Shown: positions 9,619 through 18,012, counted from the stretch's first letter. The stretch is 40,617 bases of DNA from an uncultured Bacteroidota bacterium (GCA_937868545.1 CALMMX010000094.1:1-40617); one strand, 5' to 3'. Translations and numbers: made by a program. The notes: a model not told the origin generated them from the sequence alone.

Positions 9619-9691
9619 TTAAAATTCCCTATAAATTTGTAAGTAAAAATTAACAGTTTAGAAGTAAGTTTATTTTTAAATTATAATTGTG

Positions 9692-9699
9692 TAAATTTG
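9692..9699 (+). promoter_or_regulatory. -7 promoter box of the metal cluster's first gene
   Basis: TAAATTTG matches TAnnTTTG exactly and ends only 5 nt before the GTG at 9705, implying a leaderless or nearly leaderless transcript. It also argues against the in-frame TTG start at 9687, which would lie upstream of the box. Confidence 0.45.
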
Positions 9700-9704
9700 T
9701 GTTA

Positions 9705-10088
9705 GTGAAATTATTCATAACAATATTATTTTCCCTAGTCTACTTAACATCTACAAGTGGTATTGTTTTAAACGCGCATTATTGTGGTAAAAAGTTAGTT
9801 AATATCACTTTTACTAAAAATGATGATGGGAATTGTTGTGGTAAAAAGAAAATGCCAAAGAAATGCTGTAAAGATAAATCGGCCTTTTTTAAATTAAAAG
9901 ATAATCACAAGATTGATAACTCCATAAAAATTTCAAAATCACCTTTAAAAGTAATTCAAAATTGTGCTTTTGTTAATTTAAACGTTTTATACAGTAATCC
10001 TTCAACGAGTGCTGTTTTTAATTATTATAGCCCTCCCGTCTTATACCAAAATCCATTATACCTTGTAAATAAGGTGTTTTTAATTTGA
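9705..10088 (+). CDS. HYC_CC_PP-family secreted protein
   Basis: The 127-residue protein from a GTG start has a signal peptide (KLFITILFSLVYLTSTSG) and the three landmarks that give this Bacteroidota family its informal name: HYCGKK, CC pairs (NCCGKK, KKCCKDK) and a C-terminal YYSPPVLYQ. The mature part is lysine- and cysteine-rich, as expected for a metal-binding periplasmic protein. Members commonly sit beside heavy-metal-associated proteins and TonB receptors, and here two HMA genes and a receptor follow downstream. No biochemical role is established to my knowledge; a copper-handling role is inferred. Confidence 0.65.
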   Translation: MKLFITILFSLVYLTSTSGIVLNAHYCGKKLVNITFTKNDDGNCCGKKKMPKKCCKDKSAFFKLKDNHKIDNSIKISKSPLKVIQNCAFVNLNVLYSNPSTSAVFNYYSPPVLYQNPLYLVNKVFLI

Positions 10089-10389
10089 TTTTTAATTTTG
10101 AAACAAATGCTTCAAACTACTAATAGTTTGGGTGTATTGTGGTGTTTATTTATTTTGCTATGAATTTGTAAAAAATGTGTATCTAATTACATCTCGTTTA
10201 ATTATAATAACTAAAATAGATGGTTTTAATTTTGTGAATAAATACAATTCATTTGCTGAGTAAGTTTATTTTGATAAAAATATTTCTTCAAATAAATTAC
10301 AAGTAGATACATCTTTTTGAAATAAGGGCATTAATATTCTTCAAATACAAAAAACAATAAGTTTATTACAAAAAAAAAAATAAATAAAA
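10089..10389. other. Intergenic gap, possibly decayed coding DNA
   Basis: About 300 bases separate the HYC_CC_PP-type gene from the first HMA gene. Short stop-bounded frames such as ITKIDGFNFVNKYNSFAE (within about 10180-10260) and DKNISSNKLQVDTSF look protein-like but are isolated. An A-run (10372-10380) precedes the HMA ATG. This could be the remains of another cluster gene, or simply spacer. Confidence 0.35.
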
Positions 10390-10764
10390 ATGAAAGTCTT
10401 AAAATATATACAAATAATGAGTTTTGCATTCGTTTTATTTTCTTGTACAAACGAAGAAAAAAAGGAAGCAATTCAAACTAAAACCGTTTTAAAAGATGGA
10501 ATAGCAACATCTGTTTTTAAAGTTTGGGGAAATTGTGAAATGTGCAAAGAAACTATCGAAAAATCTCTGGCAATAGATGGAATCATTAAATCTGATTGGA
10601 ATACAGATAGTAAGTTAATGACAGTTTCTTATGATGAAAAGAAAATAAACCTTGATCAAATTCAGCAAAAAATTGCCTCAGTTGGGTATGATACCGAAAA
10701 ATTTAAAGGTGATGATACTGCCTATAATTCACTACATGAATGTTGCCAATACGAAAGAAAATAA
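10390..10764 (+). CDS. HMA-domain lipoprotein (metal-binding)
   Basis: The 124 residues begin with a lipoprotein signal (MSFAFVLFSC, cleavage before the Cys). A heavy-metal-associated fold follows: FKVWGNCEMCKETIEKSL carries the CxxC metal site, and DGIIKSDWNTDSKLMTVSYDEKKINLDQIQQKIASVGYDTEKF is the usual beta-alpha-beta-beta-alpha-beta tail. The C-terminus DTAYNSLHECCQYE adds a CC pair that its neighbour shares. It is predicted to be anchored in a membrane facing the periplasm and to bind Cu(I) or a similar soft metal. It lies 11 nt upstream of its paralogue. Confidence 0.8.
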   Translation: MKVLKYIQIMSFAFVLFSCTNEEKKEAIQTKTVLKDGIATSVFKVWGNCEMCKETIEKSLAIDGIIKSDWNTDSKLMTVSYDEKKINLDQIQQKIASVGYDTEKFKGDDTAYNSLHECCQYERK

Positions 10765-10775
10765 AATTATAAATT

Positions 10776-11120
10776 ATGAAAAAACTTAGATATACTATTT
10801 TGGCATGTGTCTTTTTATTGAAATTCCATGCTCAAACTTCCGTAATTACAAATACTATTTTAGTAAAAGGTAATTGTGGCGAATGTAAAGAACGAATTGA
10901 AAACGCTGCTGATATAAAAGGTGTGAAACATGCAGTATGGAGCGAGACTTCGCAAGTTCTTACAATAACTTTTAATTCTAAAAAAGTAACTCTCCAAAAA
11001 ATAGAAATGGCAATTGCCAAAGTGGGGCATAAAACTTCAAATCAAATGGCTGATACTACTGCTTACAAAGCATTGCCAAACTGTTGTAAATACGAATCTA
11101 CGGATTGTAAGAAAAAATGA
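10776..11120 (+). CDS. Secreted HMA-domain protein, paralogue of the preceding lipoprotein
   Basis: The 114-residue protein has a cleavable signal peptide (ends KFHAQ) rather than a lipobox. The HMA domain has VKGNCGECKERIENA with the CxxC site, and the C-terminus DTTAYKALPNCCKYES parallels the neighbour's DTAYNSLHECCQYE, with one further Cys (TDCKKK). The two genes are thus a tandem duplication that split into a tethered and a soluble form. The TGA stop overlaps the receptor's ATG by 4 bp (11117-11120), so translation is coupled to the TonB receptor. Confidence 0.8.
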   Translation: MKKLRYTILACVFLLKFHAQTSVITNTILVKGNCGECKERIENAADIKGVKHAVWSETSQVLTITFNSKKVTLQKIEMAIAKVGHKTSNQMADTTAYKALPNCCKYESTDCKKK

Positions 11121-13357
11121 TACGTTTTAAACTATTAATTTTTGTTTTGTTTTTTTGTGCAAGTAATAATTTTGCGCAATTAAAGGGACGTGTTTTAGAA
11201 ATTAATAATAAGCAAGATACCTCTGCAATTGCTGGAGTTATATTGTATTGGAATAATTCACAACTTAGCTCAATATCAAATGATAAAGGGGCTTTTGCAA
11301 TTAATACAACAACCTTAACAAATAAATTAGTTGTACAGGCAATTGGTTATGCTACTGATACTTTAATTGTAACAGATACCACTAAGTTTATTAGTTTGTT
11401 TTTAAAAAGTGGAATAGAATTAAATGAAGTTCAAATTGTTTATGAAACAAATGGTTCGGAGTTTTCTTATTTAAATCCTATGAAAGTTGAAACATTAAAT
11501 GAACGTTCATTAATGAAAGCTGCTTGTTGTAATTTATCCGAAAGCTTTGAAACAAATCCAAGTGTTGATGTGAATTTTGCAGATGCCGTTACTGGTACAA
11601 AACAAATACAAATGCTTGGATTATCTGGTCAATATGCTCAAATTACTAAAGAAAATATGCCGTATTTAAGGGGTTTAGCAAATGGTTACGGATTAAGTTT
11701 TATTCCTGGTACATGGATTCAAAGTATACAATTAAGCAAAGGAGCAGGTTCTGTTGTAAATGGTTACGAAAGTTTTACTGGCCAAATTAATACCGAATTG
11801 CAAAATCCAGAAAAATCAGATAGACTTTATTTCAACACGTATTTAAATCAAAATATGCGTCATGAAACTAATTTGAATTTAAAGCATTCTTTTAATAATA
11901 AATTTTCTGCTGGTTTATTGTTTCATAGAAGTAATAATCATATGGCAGAAGATATGAATGGCGATAAATTTGTTGATATTCCAAAAGGAACTCAAATTAA
12001 TATTATGAATAAGTACGCTTTTAATAACGGTAAAGGTTTTGAAGCTCAATTTGGAGGTGGCTATTTAAAAGATGAAAAAATAGGAGGGCAGTTTAGAAAG
12101 TTTATAGATGATACTTTAACGCCTTTATATAATATTGAAATAAATAATACTAAATGGGAGCTGTACAGTAAAACAGGATACGTTTTTAAAAATAAACCAG
12201 CAACAAGTATGGGCTTGCAATTGTCTTATTTAAATCATAAACAAACTAATACCTATGCTTTAAATAAATATAGTGGGAATCAGGAAACGTTTTATGCAAA
12301 TTATATCTATCAAGGAATTATAAAAACCACCAACAATACATATAAAATTGGTGCAAGTTTTATGAGTGATAAAACATCTGAGAGTTATGACTTTTTTAAT
12401 TTTAATAGAGAAGAAAATGTGGGTGGAGCATTTTTGGAGTTTGCTCATAATAAAGGTGATAAATTTAATTTGGTTGCGGGCTTAAGGGCCGACTATCATA
12501 ATTATTATGGTTTATTTTATACGCCACGTTTGCATTTAAGATATAGCCCCAATAAAAGCAAATCTGTATTTAGAATTAGTGGGGGTAGAGCTTTAAAAAC
12601 TGCTAATGTATTTGCCGAAAACATGGCTTATATGGCATCATCCAGAGATTGGATTATTGAAACTACAGATTTAAATATGCCTTATGGCTTAAAGCCAGAA
12701 ATAGGGTGGAATTATGGATTTAATTTTACTCAAAAAATGAAATTAAATTACAAAGAGGCATATTTAACATTTGATGCTTATAGAACAGATTTTGTGCAAC
12801 AAGTAATTGTTGATTTAGATAAAAACACACAGCAAGTTTGGTTTTATAATTTAAATGGTAAATCCTATTCAAACACTGCCCAAATAGAATTTGGATGGGA
12901 AGTTCGTAAACGATTAAATGTAAAATTAGCCTATCGTTATGTTGATACCAAAGTTACTTATAAAGAAGGTTTATTGCAAAAAGCCTTTGTTTCTGCGCAT
13001 AGAGCATTTATCAATACAAGCTATGAAACAAAAAATAAGCATTGGTTATTTGATGCTACTGTACAATTTAACGGAAAAAAACGTATTCCTCAAACTACCT
13101 CAAATCCAAAAGAATATCAATTAGCGGAGTATTCACCTTACTTTTTTAATGTTCTGGGGCAGGTTACATACCTTACTAAAATAGAAAATTATGATTTACA
13201 TGTATATTTAGGAGTAGAAAATGCACTTAACTATAAGCAGCAAAATCCTATAATAGCAAGCGATGCTCCATTTAGTAAATACTTTGATGCAAGTATGGTT
13301 TGGGGGCCAATTTACGGTAGAATGTTATACGTTGGTATTAGATTAAAAATGAAGTAA
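11117..13357 (+). CDS. TonB-dependent outer membrane receptor (metal-associated type)
   Basis: The 746-residue protein has a signal peptide (ends NNFAQ), a carboxypeptidase-regulatory-like domain (about residues 22-100, LKGRVLEINN...GVILYW), a plug (about 115-235) and a 22-strand type beta-barrel to the C-terminus. The plug contains KAACCNLSESFETNPSVDV, from memory characteristic of receptors that sit beside HMA proteins in Bacteroidota. It overlaps the HMA gene by 4 bp. Together the four genes suggest uptake or sensing of a metal or metal complex, most likely copper. The substrate is inferred from context only. Confidence 0.85.
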   Translation: MIRFKLLIFVLFFCASNNFAQLKGRVLEINNKQDTSAIAGVILYWNNSQLSSISNDKGAFAINTTTLTNKLVVQAIGYATDTLIVTDTTKFISLFLKSGIELNEVQIVYETNGSEFSYLNPMKVETLNERSLMKAACCNLSESFETNPSVDVNFADAVTGTKQIQMLGLSGQYAQITKENMPYLRGLANGYGLSFIPGTWIQSIQLSKGAGSVVNGYESFTGQINTELQNPEKSDRLYFNTYLNQNMRHETNLNLKHSFNNKFSAGLLFHRSNNHMAEDMNGDKFVDIPKGTQINIMNKYAFNNGKGFEAQFGGGYLKDEKIGGQFRKFIDDTLTPLYNIEINNTKWELYSKTGYVFKNKPATSMGLQLSYLNHKQTNTYALNKYSGNQETFYANYIYQGIIKTTNNTYKIGASFMSDKTSESYDFFNFNREENVGGAFLEFAHNKGDKFNLVAGLRADYHNYYGLFYTPRLHLRYSPNKSKSVFRISGGRALKTANVFAENMAYMASSRDWIIETTDLNMPYGLKPEIGWNYGFNFTQKMKLNYKEAYLTFDAYRTDFVQQVIVDLDKNTQQVWFYNLNGKSYSNTAQIEFGWEVRKRLNVKLAYRYVDTKVTYKEGLLQKAFVSAHRAFINTSYETKNKHWLFDATVQFNGKKRIPQTTSNPKEYQLAEYSPYFFNVLGQVTYLTKIENYDLHVYLGVENALNYKQQNPIIASDAPFSKYFDASMVWGPIYGRMLYVGIRLKMK

Positions 13358-13360
13358 AAT

Positions 13361-13395
13361 AATAAGGGGTTATCAAAAACTGATAACCCCTTATT
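13361..13395. terminator. Bidirectional terminator between convergent genes
   Basis: A perfect 15-bp stem (13361-13375 with 13381-13395; core AAGGGGTTATCA / TGATAACCCCTT) and a 5-nt loop lie 3 nt after the receptor stop and 26 nt from the stop of the opposing gene. Confidence 0.85.
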
Positions 13396-13420
13396 ATGAA
13401 TTATAAACTAAAATTAATAC

Positions 13421-13834
13421 TTATAAAGTATACTCTAAATTTGAAGCTGTAAGTTTTCCAGCTTGGTCAGCAGTTAATAATGATTTTACGCTATTTAAAT
13501 AGTCTGTTTTCGCAGCTTCTAATTCAGCATAACTTTTATTATTTCTTTCTGGATCGTTTTTGTATTTTTCATTTACAGCATCAATTTTAGTAAACTTATC
13601 TTTAGCTAAATTTAACACTTTTGCCTTTTGCTCGTTAGTTAAACCAACTATGTCATTTAAAGCATTTACCGAATTTTGAGCTCTATCTTCTGTTACAGCT
13701 AATTGTTGGGTAGCAATTTGTTGTGTAGGAGTTTGTTTTGAAGCAACTGATCCTGTTTTAGTTTTTTTTATTTGTTGAGCGTTAATTGCATTTACAACTA
13801 ACAAACTTGCTGCTATTAAAATTATTTTTTTCAT
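13421..13834 (-). CDS. Small periplasmic Spy/LTxxQ-like protein, copy A
   Basis: The 137-residue protein has a signal peptide (MKKIILIAASLLVVNAINAQ), a low-complexity Thr/Gln linker and a helical domain with two LTxxQ-like motifs: LTNEQKAKVLNLAKDKFTKIDAVNEKY and LLTADQAGKL. Spy/CpxP family periplasmic proteins carry such motifs, so a chaperone-like or stress role is possible but unproven. It is a paralogue of the gene at 15325-15705. It lies 17 nt downstream of the T9SS-sorted gene at 13852-15123, forming the second half of a duplicated cassette. Confidence 0.65.
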   Translation of the reverse strand: MKKIILIAASLLVVNAINAQQIKKTKTGSVASKQTPTQQIATQQLAVTEDRAQNSVNALNDIVGLTNEQKAKVLNLAKDKFTKIDAVNEKYKNDPERNNKSYAELEAAKTDYLNSVKSLLTADQAGKLTASNLEYTL

Positions 13835-13851
13835 GTTTTTTATTTTTTATT

Positions 13852-15123
13852 TTATTTTACTAAGAATTTTCCAGTTGATATTTCAGAACCATTATTAACT
13901 AGTTTGTAAAAATACAAACCTTGTGCCATTTCTCCTTTATTAAATGTAAAGTTATGTGTTGTTACAGGTAATGCAATTATTTGTTTACCCATAATATCAT
14001 AAATTTGAAATTCAGCTTTAGATAAATTGATTGTTGGGTTCAAATTAATAGTCGTATTTTCTTCAAATGGATTTGGATAAATAGCAATTGAATTGTTTGA
14101 ATTTTGTAATTCATTAATTCCTACACTTGCAGCAGCTTGCATTGCGTTTTGTGCTGCTGTTACTTCACTTGCAGCAAATATTGATGCAAATCTAAAAACT
14201 CTTGATGAGCCATCACTACTTGTAGTAACTGATTTATGTGATCCCCCAGCAGTTAAGCTGTCAATTTTATAGGCTAAGTAAATTGCCTCATCTGCTGTAT
14301 TTGTTGCTCCAACAGTTTGGGTAAATCCTGTTCCATTATACATAGTTTCACCGTCTCTGTTGCTAAACCCACCATAACCCGCTTTCATAATACTATCACT
14401 TGCTAAAAAACTAAAGTAAGAAGCCCCAAAACCTGAACCTGCAGCTTGAGTAGCGTTAACTTGAGCATAACATCCAACACAGGAAGAAGGTTGTGCAACA
14501 ATAGATTGAGTAGTGCTAAAATTACCACTTAAAGATTGATTATTATCAGCATCTAAATTACGGTAATAATATATATCGTTTGTAGTAAGCGAGGACATAT
14601 TAGTTACAGTTACAGTTGTAATGTAAAATAAATCATTATCACCTAACGAATAATTTAGGTTTACTTTTATATTATTTGTCCCACTAATTATACTACCTTC
14701 CCAATCTACAGTTGTTAAAGTTCCAGTATGAGTCCACGAAAGTGAAGTACTACTTATAATTGAGGCTGTTCCTGTTCTATTATTTCCAAACGTAGAACCA
14801 TTTATTTTCAAACCCCAGCCATTTTCTGGTGACCCTGGTGTAAAAAAATCTCCATTATAATTTGTCCAACTTGACATTAATGGGTCAGCTACAAAGCCAG
14901 ATATTCCGGCGCCACCTCTACCACTGAAACGCCATGGGGTTCCTGTTGTAGGAGGAGTGGAATTTGCTCCTTCAAAACCTCCTAATCTTTCCACTCCAAT
15001 TTGGATATAATTTCCTTGTAAAAATGCATCTCCACCGGAAGATATTTGTGCTACAATAGTATTGGAATTGAAAAATCCAAATACAAGAACCAAATAACTT
15101 GTTAATAGTAAATCTTTTTTCAT
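13852..15123 (-). CDS. T9SS-secreted protein of unknown function, copy A
   Basis: The 423 residues start with a signal peptide (to VAQ). The body is a beta-rich domain with DNDLFYITTVTVTN and IYYYRNLDADNN, followed by GGFSNRDGETMYNGTGF. The tail is a type A T9SS sorting domain of about 80 residues: IYPNPFEENTTINL, FQIYDIMGKQI, GLYFYKLVNNG, STGKFLVK. The protein should be exported by the type IX system and anchored or released at the surface. I do not recognise the body. It is a paralogue of 15764-17035. Confidence 0.8.
   Translation of the reverse strand: MKKDLLLTSYLVLVFGFFNSNTIVAQISSGGDAFLQGNYIQIGVERLGGFEGANSTPPTTGTPWRFSGRGGAGISGFVADPLMSSWTNYNGDFFTPGSPENGWGLKINGSTFGNNRTGTASIISSTSLSWTHTGTLTTVDWEGSIISGTNNIKVNLNYSLGDNDLFYITTVTVTNMSSLTTNDIYYYRNLDADNNQSLSGNFSTTQSIVAQPSSCVGCYAQVNATQAAGSGFGASYFSFLASDSIMKAGYGGFSNRDGETMYNGTGFTQTVGATNTADEAIYLAYKIDSLTAGGSHKSVTTSSDGSSRVFRFASIFAASEVTAAQNAMQAAASVGINELQNSNNSIAIYPNPFEENTTINLNPTINLSKAEFQIYDIMGKQIIALPVTTHNFTFNKGEMAQGLYFYKLVNNGSEISTGKFLVK
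13882..14031. repeat. 150-nt identical tract, copy A
   Basis: By eye identical base for base to 15794-15943 and encoding the heart of the T9SS sorting domain. The flanking paralogous sequence differs at many positions, so this tract has been homogenised, or is much more recent than the duplication itself. Confidence 0.85.
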
Positions 15124-15271
15124 AATCTTTATCTGTTATTAATTTATAAAATAATAATTAATCTAAGTTCGTTTATTGGATAATAAAATCCTATTTATTA
15201 AATAGCCAAAACAAGGGTTTTAATAACTCAAAATTATGATTTAACTAAAATAGTATTGTTTTAACCCAATT

Positions 15272-15306
15272 AAATAAAAAATGGCTGAACATTAGTCAGC
15301 CATTTT
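15272..15306 (-). terminator. Rho-independent terminator of cassette B
   Basis: An 11-bp perfect stem, AAAATGGCTGA (15278-15288) / TCAGCCATTTT (15296-15306), has a 7-nt loop. On the minus strand it is followed by a U-rich run, directly downstream of the 15325-15705 gene. Confidence 0.8.
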
Positions 15307-15324
15307 ATAAATAAGAAAAGGATT

Positions 15325-15705
15325 TTATAAAAATTTCTCTTTGTTAGATTCTTTTAGTTTTGTTTGTTGTTCTGAAGTTAAAACTAATTTTACTTTTGAT
15401 ATAAAATCAGTTTTTATAGCTTGTAATTCCCCATAACTTTTATTATTTTTTTGAGGGTCATTTTTGTATTTTTCATTTAACAAATCAATTTTTTTGTATT
15501 TCTCAGTTGCTAAATTTAATACTTTAGCTTTTTGATCTTCTGTTAATGTTACAATGTTATTTAAACCATCAGTAGTTTTTTGAGCTTGAACTTCAGCAGT
15601 AACTACTTGTTTTGTTGCTACAGTTTCAGTTGTGCTTTTTGTATCTTGGGCATTAATAGTATTAAGTACTAATAAACTTGCCGCTAATAAAATTATTTTT
15701 TTCAT
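15325..15705 (-). CDS. Small periplasmic Spy/LTxxQ-like protein, copy B
   Basis: 126 residues with a signal peptide nearly identical to copy A (MKKIILLAASLLVLNTINAQ) and the same helical pattern: LTEDQKAKVLNLATEKYKKIDLLNEKYKNDPQKNNKSYGEL, then VLTSEQQTKLKES. Copy B has a shorter Thr/Gln linker than copy A. It is transcribed after the T9SS gene at 15764-17035 (58-nt gap) and ends at its own terminator. Function unknown; LTxxQ motifs point to a periplasmic chaperone-like or envelope-stress protein. Confidence 0.65.
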   Translation of the reverse strand: MKKIILLAASLLVLNTINAQDTKSTTETVATKQVVTAEVQAQKTTDGLNNIVTLTEDQKAKVLNLATEKYKKIDLLNEKYKNDPQKNNKSYGELQAIKTDFISKVKLVLTSEQQTKLKESNKEKFL

Positions 15706-15763
15706 GTTTCTTTATATTTATTGTTTTTGTTTTTTTTAATTAAATGTAGGGTAAATTAATGAT

Positions 15764-17035
15764 TTATTTAACTAAAAATTTCCCAGTAGAAAGTTCAGAA
15801 CCATTATTAACTAGTTTGTAAAAATACAAACCTTGTGCCATTTCTCCTTTATTAAATGTAAAGTTATGTGTTGTTACAGGTAATGCAATTATTTGTTTAC
15901 CCATAATATCATAAATTTGAAATTCAGCTTTAGATAAATTGATAGTTGGATTTAAATTAATAGTAGTATTATCTTCAAAAGGATTTGGATAAATTGCAAT
16001 TGAATTATTAGAATTTTGTAATTCATTAATTCCTACGCTAGCAGCAGCTTGCATTGCATTTTGAGCCGCAAAAACTGCCGTTCCTTTAAACAAAGAGGCA
16101 AATCTAAATACTCTTGATGAACCATCTGAAATACTTGACGATGATTTATGAGATCCTCCTGCAGTTAAGCTGTCAATTTTATATGCTAAATATATAGCCT
16201 CATCTGCTGTATTTGTTGCGCCAACAGTTTGAGTAAATCCTGTTCCGTTATACAAATCTTCCCCATCTCTATTGCTAAAACCACCAAAACCTGCTTTCAT
16301 AATACTGTCATTTGCTAAAAAACTAAAGTAGGAAGCCCAAGGTGCAGTTTGCGTAGCAGTAACTTGTGCATAACATCCAGGGCAAGATCCAAATTGACTG
16401 TTTAGTAATTGATCTGTAGTAAAACTTCCACTTAACATCACATTATTATCTGGATCTAAATTTCTATAATAGTATATGTTTTTTATTGTAGCTGGCGAGG
16501 TATTTGTAACTGTTACAGTTGTAATATAAAACAAATCATTATCTCCTAAAGAATAATCGATATTTACTTTTATTCCAGTAATTGTATCAGTTCCCTCCCA
16601 TGAAGTAGTAGTTAAAGTACCTGTGTGTGCCCAACTTGTAATACTTCCTGTTATAACAGTATCAGCAAGACCAAAACCGCCATTTTCGGCATTGTTTACT
16701 CGCAATGCCCCATTTATTTTTAATCCCCAACCATTTTCTGGTGAACCCGGAGTAAAAAAATCTCCATCATAATTAGTCCAACTATCCATTTGAGGATTTG
16801 CCATAAACCCAAATTTCGCATTATGTGATCTAAAATGTAATCCAGCTGGCAATACTGATGCAGCCGAGTCAAATGGAGCGCCTTCATTCCCTTGTAAACC
16901 ATCAATTCCAATTTCTACATAGTTACCTTTTAAATAAGCATTAGCACCAGATATTTGTGCTTCAATAGTATTGGAATTAAACATACCAAATGCAAGAACC
17001 AAAGAACTTTTTAATAGTAAATTTTTAGTTTTCAT
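15764..17035 (-). CDS. T9SS-secreted protein of unknown function, copy B
   Basis: 423 residues, the same length as copy A. Signal peptide to IEAQ, body with FFTPGSPENGWGLKINGA, DNDLFYITTVTVTN, IYYYRNLDPDNN and a paired CxxC (FGSCPGCYAQV; copy A has SSCVGCYAQV), and a C-terminal type A T9SS sorting domain almost identical to copy A. The bodies differ substantially, so two related surface proteins are made that share one export tag. The gene heads a two-gene transcript with the small periplasmic protein. Confidence 0.8.
   Translation of the reverse strand: MKTKNLLLKSSLVLAFGMFNSNTIEAQISGANAYLKGNYVEIGIDGLQGNEGAPFDSAASVLPAGLHFRSHNAKFGFMANPQMDSWTNYDGDFFTPGSPENGWGLKINGALRVNNAENGGFGLADTVITGSITSWAHTGTLTTTSWEGTDTITGIKVNIDYSLGDNDLFYITTVTVTNTSPATIKNIYYYRNLDPDNNVMLSGSFTTDQLLNSQFGSCPGCYAQVTATQTAPWASYFSFLANDSIMKAGFGGFSNRDGEDLYNGTGFTQTVGATNTADEAIYLAYKIDSLTAGGSHKSSSSISDGSSRVFRFASLFKGTAVFAAQNAMQAAASVGINELQNSNNSIAIYPNPFEDNTTINLNPTINLSKAEFQIYDIMGKQIIALPVTTHNFTFNKGEMAQGLYFYKLVNNGSELSTGKFLVK
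15794..15943. repeat. 150-nt identical tract, copy B
   Basis: Partner of 13882-14031. Both run from TTCAGAACC to GATAAATTGAT on the plus strand with no mismatch found by eye. Confidence 0.85.
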
Positions 17036-17166
17036 AGGCTTATTTTTTAAGGATTATTAGTCTAACTAATTTCGATTAATATTTTAGGTTTTCCTATTAT
17101 TTTAATAGTTTAAAAGATATATTCACTAACTGATTAGATAGTTTTAGCTATTTATTTAACTATTCT

Positions 17167-17200
17167 TTTGTTTTTTTTGATTTTAAATGACTTATTTTTG
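17167..17200 (+). promoter_or_regulatory. Promoter of the RlpA-like gene
   Basis: TTTG at 17167-17170 and TATTTTTG at 17193-17200 (22-nt spacing) fit the Bacteroidota -33/-7 pattern. The ATG is 13 nt downstream. Confidence 0.5.
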
Positions 17201-17213
17201 AATTAAATATAAA

Positions 17214-17609
17214 ATGAAAATTAGTTTATTTATACTTTTTCTATCCTTGCAAGGTTTTGCTCAAGATACTAATCTTGTGAAAGCGCCTATTATTGATTCA
17301 ATAAAGCCTGTTTCTCAAATAGGTATTGCAAGTTTTTATGCAAAAAAGTTTAATGGAAGAAAAACTTCATCTGGCGAAATTTTTAATAATGAAAAATTAA
17401 CGGCTGCCCATAAAACACTTAAACTTGGTACTTATGTAAAAGTTCGAAATTTAAAAAATGATTCAACGGTTATTGTTAAAATAAATGATAGGCTTCCAAA
17501 GCAATCTAAACGAAGTATAGATTTATCAAGAAATGCTGCTATCCAATTAAATTTTATAAGTGCTGGTTTAACAAAGGTAGAAATTACTGTTTTAGATAGT
17601 TTAAAATAA
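17214..17609 (+). CDS. RlpA-like double-psi beta-barrel protein (septal ring lytic transglycosylase family)
   Basis: 131 residues with a signal peptide (to FAQ) and one RlpA/DPBB domain over about residues 40-128: GIASFYAKKFNGRKTSSGEIFNNEKLTAAHKTLKLGTYVKVRNLKN, then VIVKINDRLPKQSKRSIDLSRNAAIQL. The conserved acidic residue of the KINDR motif is present. RlpA enzymes cleave denuded glycan strands of peptidoglycan in the periplasm. This one lacks the SPOR domain that targets E. coli RlpA to septa and has no lipobox, as in many short Bacteroidota homologues. Confidence 0.85.
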   Translation: MKISLFILFLSLQGFAQDTNLVKAPIIDSIKPVSQIGIASFYAKKFNGRKTSSGEIFNNEKLTAAHKTLKLGTYVKVRNLKNDSTVIVKINDRLPKQSKRSIDLSRNAAIQLNFISAGLTKVEITVLDSLK

Positions 17610-17786
17610 GGTTTCCAATTTTGTTTTTGTATTGCATTTCTAGTTTATAATTAGTCGACAATCAAATAATTTAAAAATGTTGATATAAAAGGATTTTTCG
17701 TGAAATCATAGTGATAAAATCTGCCAGAAAATAATCTAAAGGTTTAAAAATCGGTGATTTAATTTTTGTGAGGTGCGGCAGGCTCT

Positions 17787-17908
17787 GGCAAAACGGTGCG
17801 AAATCCTAGTTTTTCAGGGGGAGCTGAAGCGGAGGATGTGCGATGAAAAACGGATTTGGTGTTTTGCCTAGATTTTTTTGTTTCTTTTTTCATCATGGAA
17901 AAAAGAAA
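17787..17908. repeat. Large compound palindromic repeat in the rlpA-pyrC gap
   Basis: Nested inverted repeats: GGCAAAAC (17787-17794) / GTTTTGCC (17861-17868); AAATCC (17801-17806) / GGATTT (17852-17857); TTTTTCA (17810-17816) / TGAAAAA (17844-17850), around a G-rich centre. A second hairpin follows at once, TTTCTTTTTTC (17881-17891) / GAAAAAAGAAA (17898-17908). The stretch is far richer in G+C than its surroundings and has no long open frame. The 403-base gap 17610-18012 otherwise holds only the pyrC promoter. Confidence 0.7.
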
Positions 17909-17997
17909 AAGTAAATGACTTTTTGAGGGACAACTAATTTGTTACACTTTGTTTAACAATAACCTCAATTCAACTTTACTCTCATTTTATTAATAGT

Positions 17998-18005
17998 TAT
18001 ATTTG
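17998..18005 (+). promoter_or_regulatory. -7 promoter box of pyrC
   Basis: TATATTTG matches TAnnTTTG and ends 7 nt before the ATG at 18013, so the mRNA leader should be close to zero length. No clear -33 TTG is seen. Confidence 0.45.
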
Positions 18006-18012
18006 TAGTATC

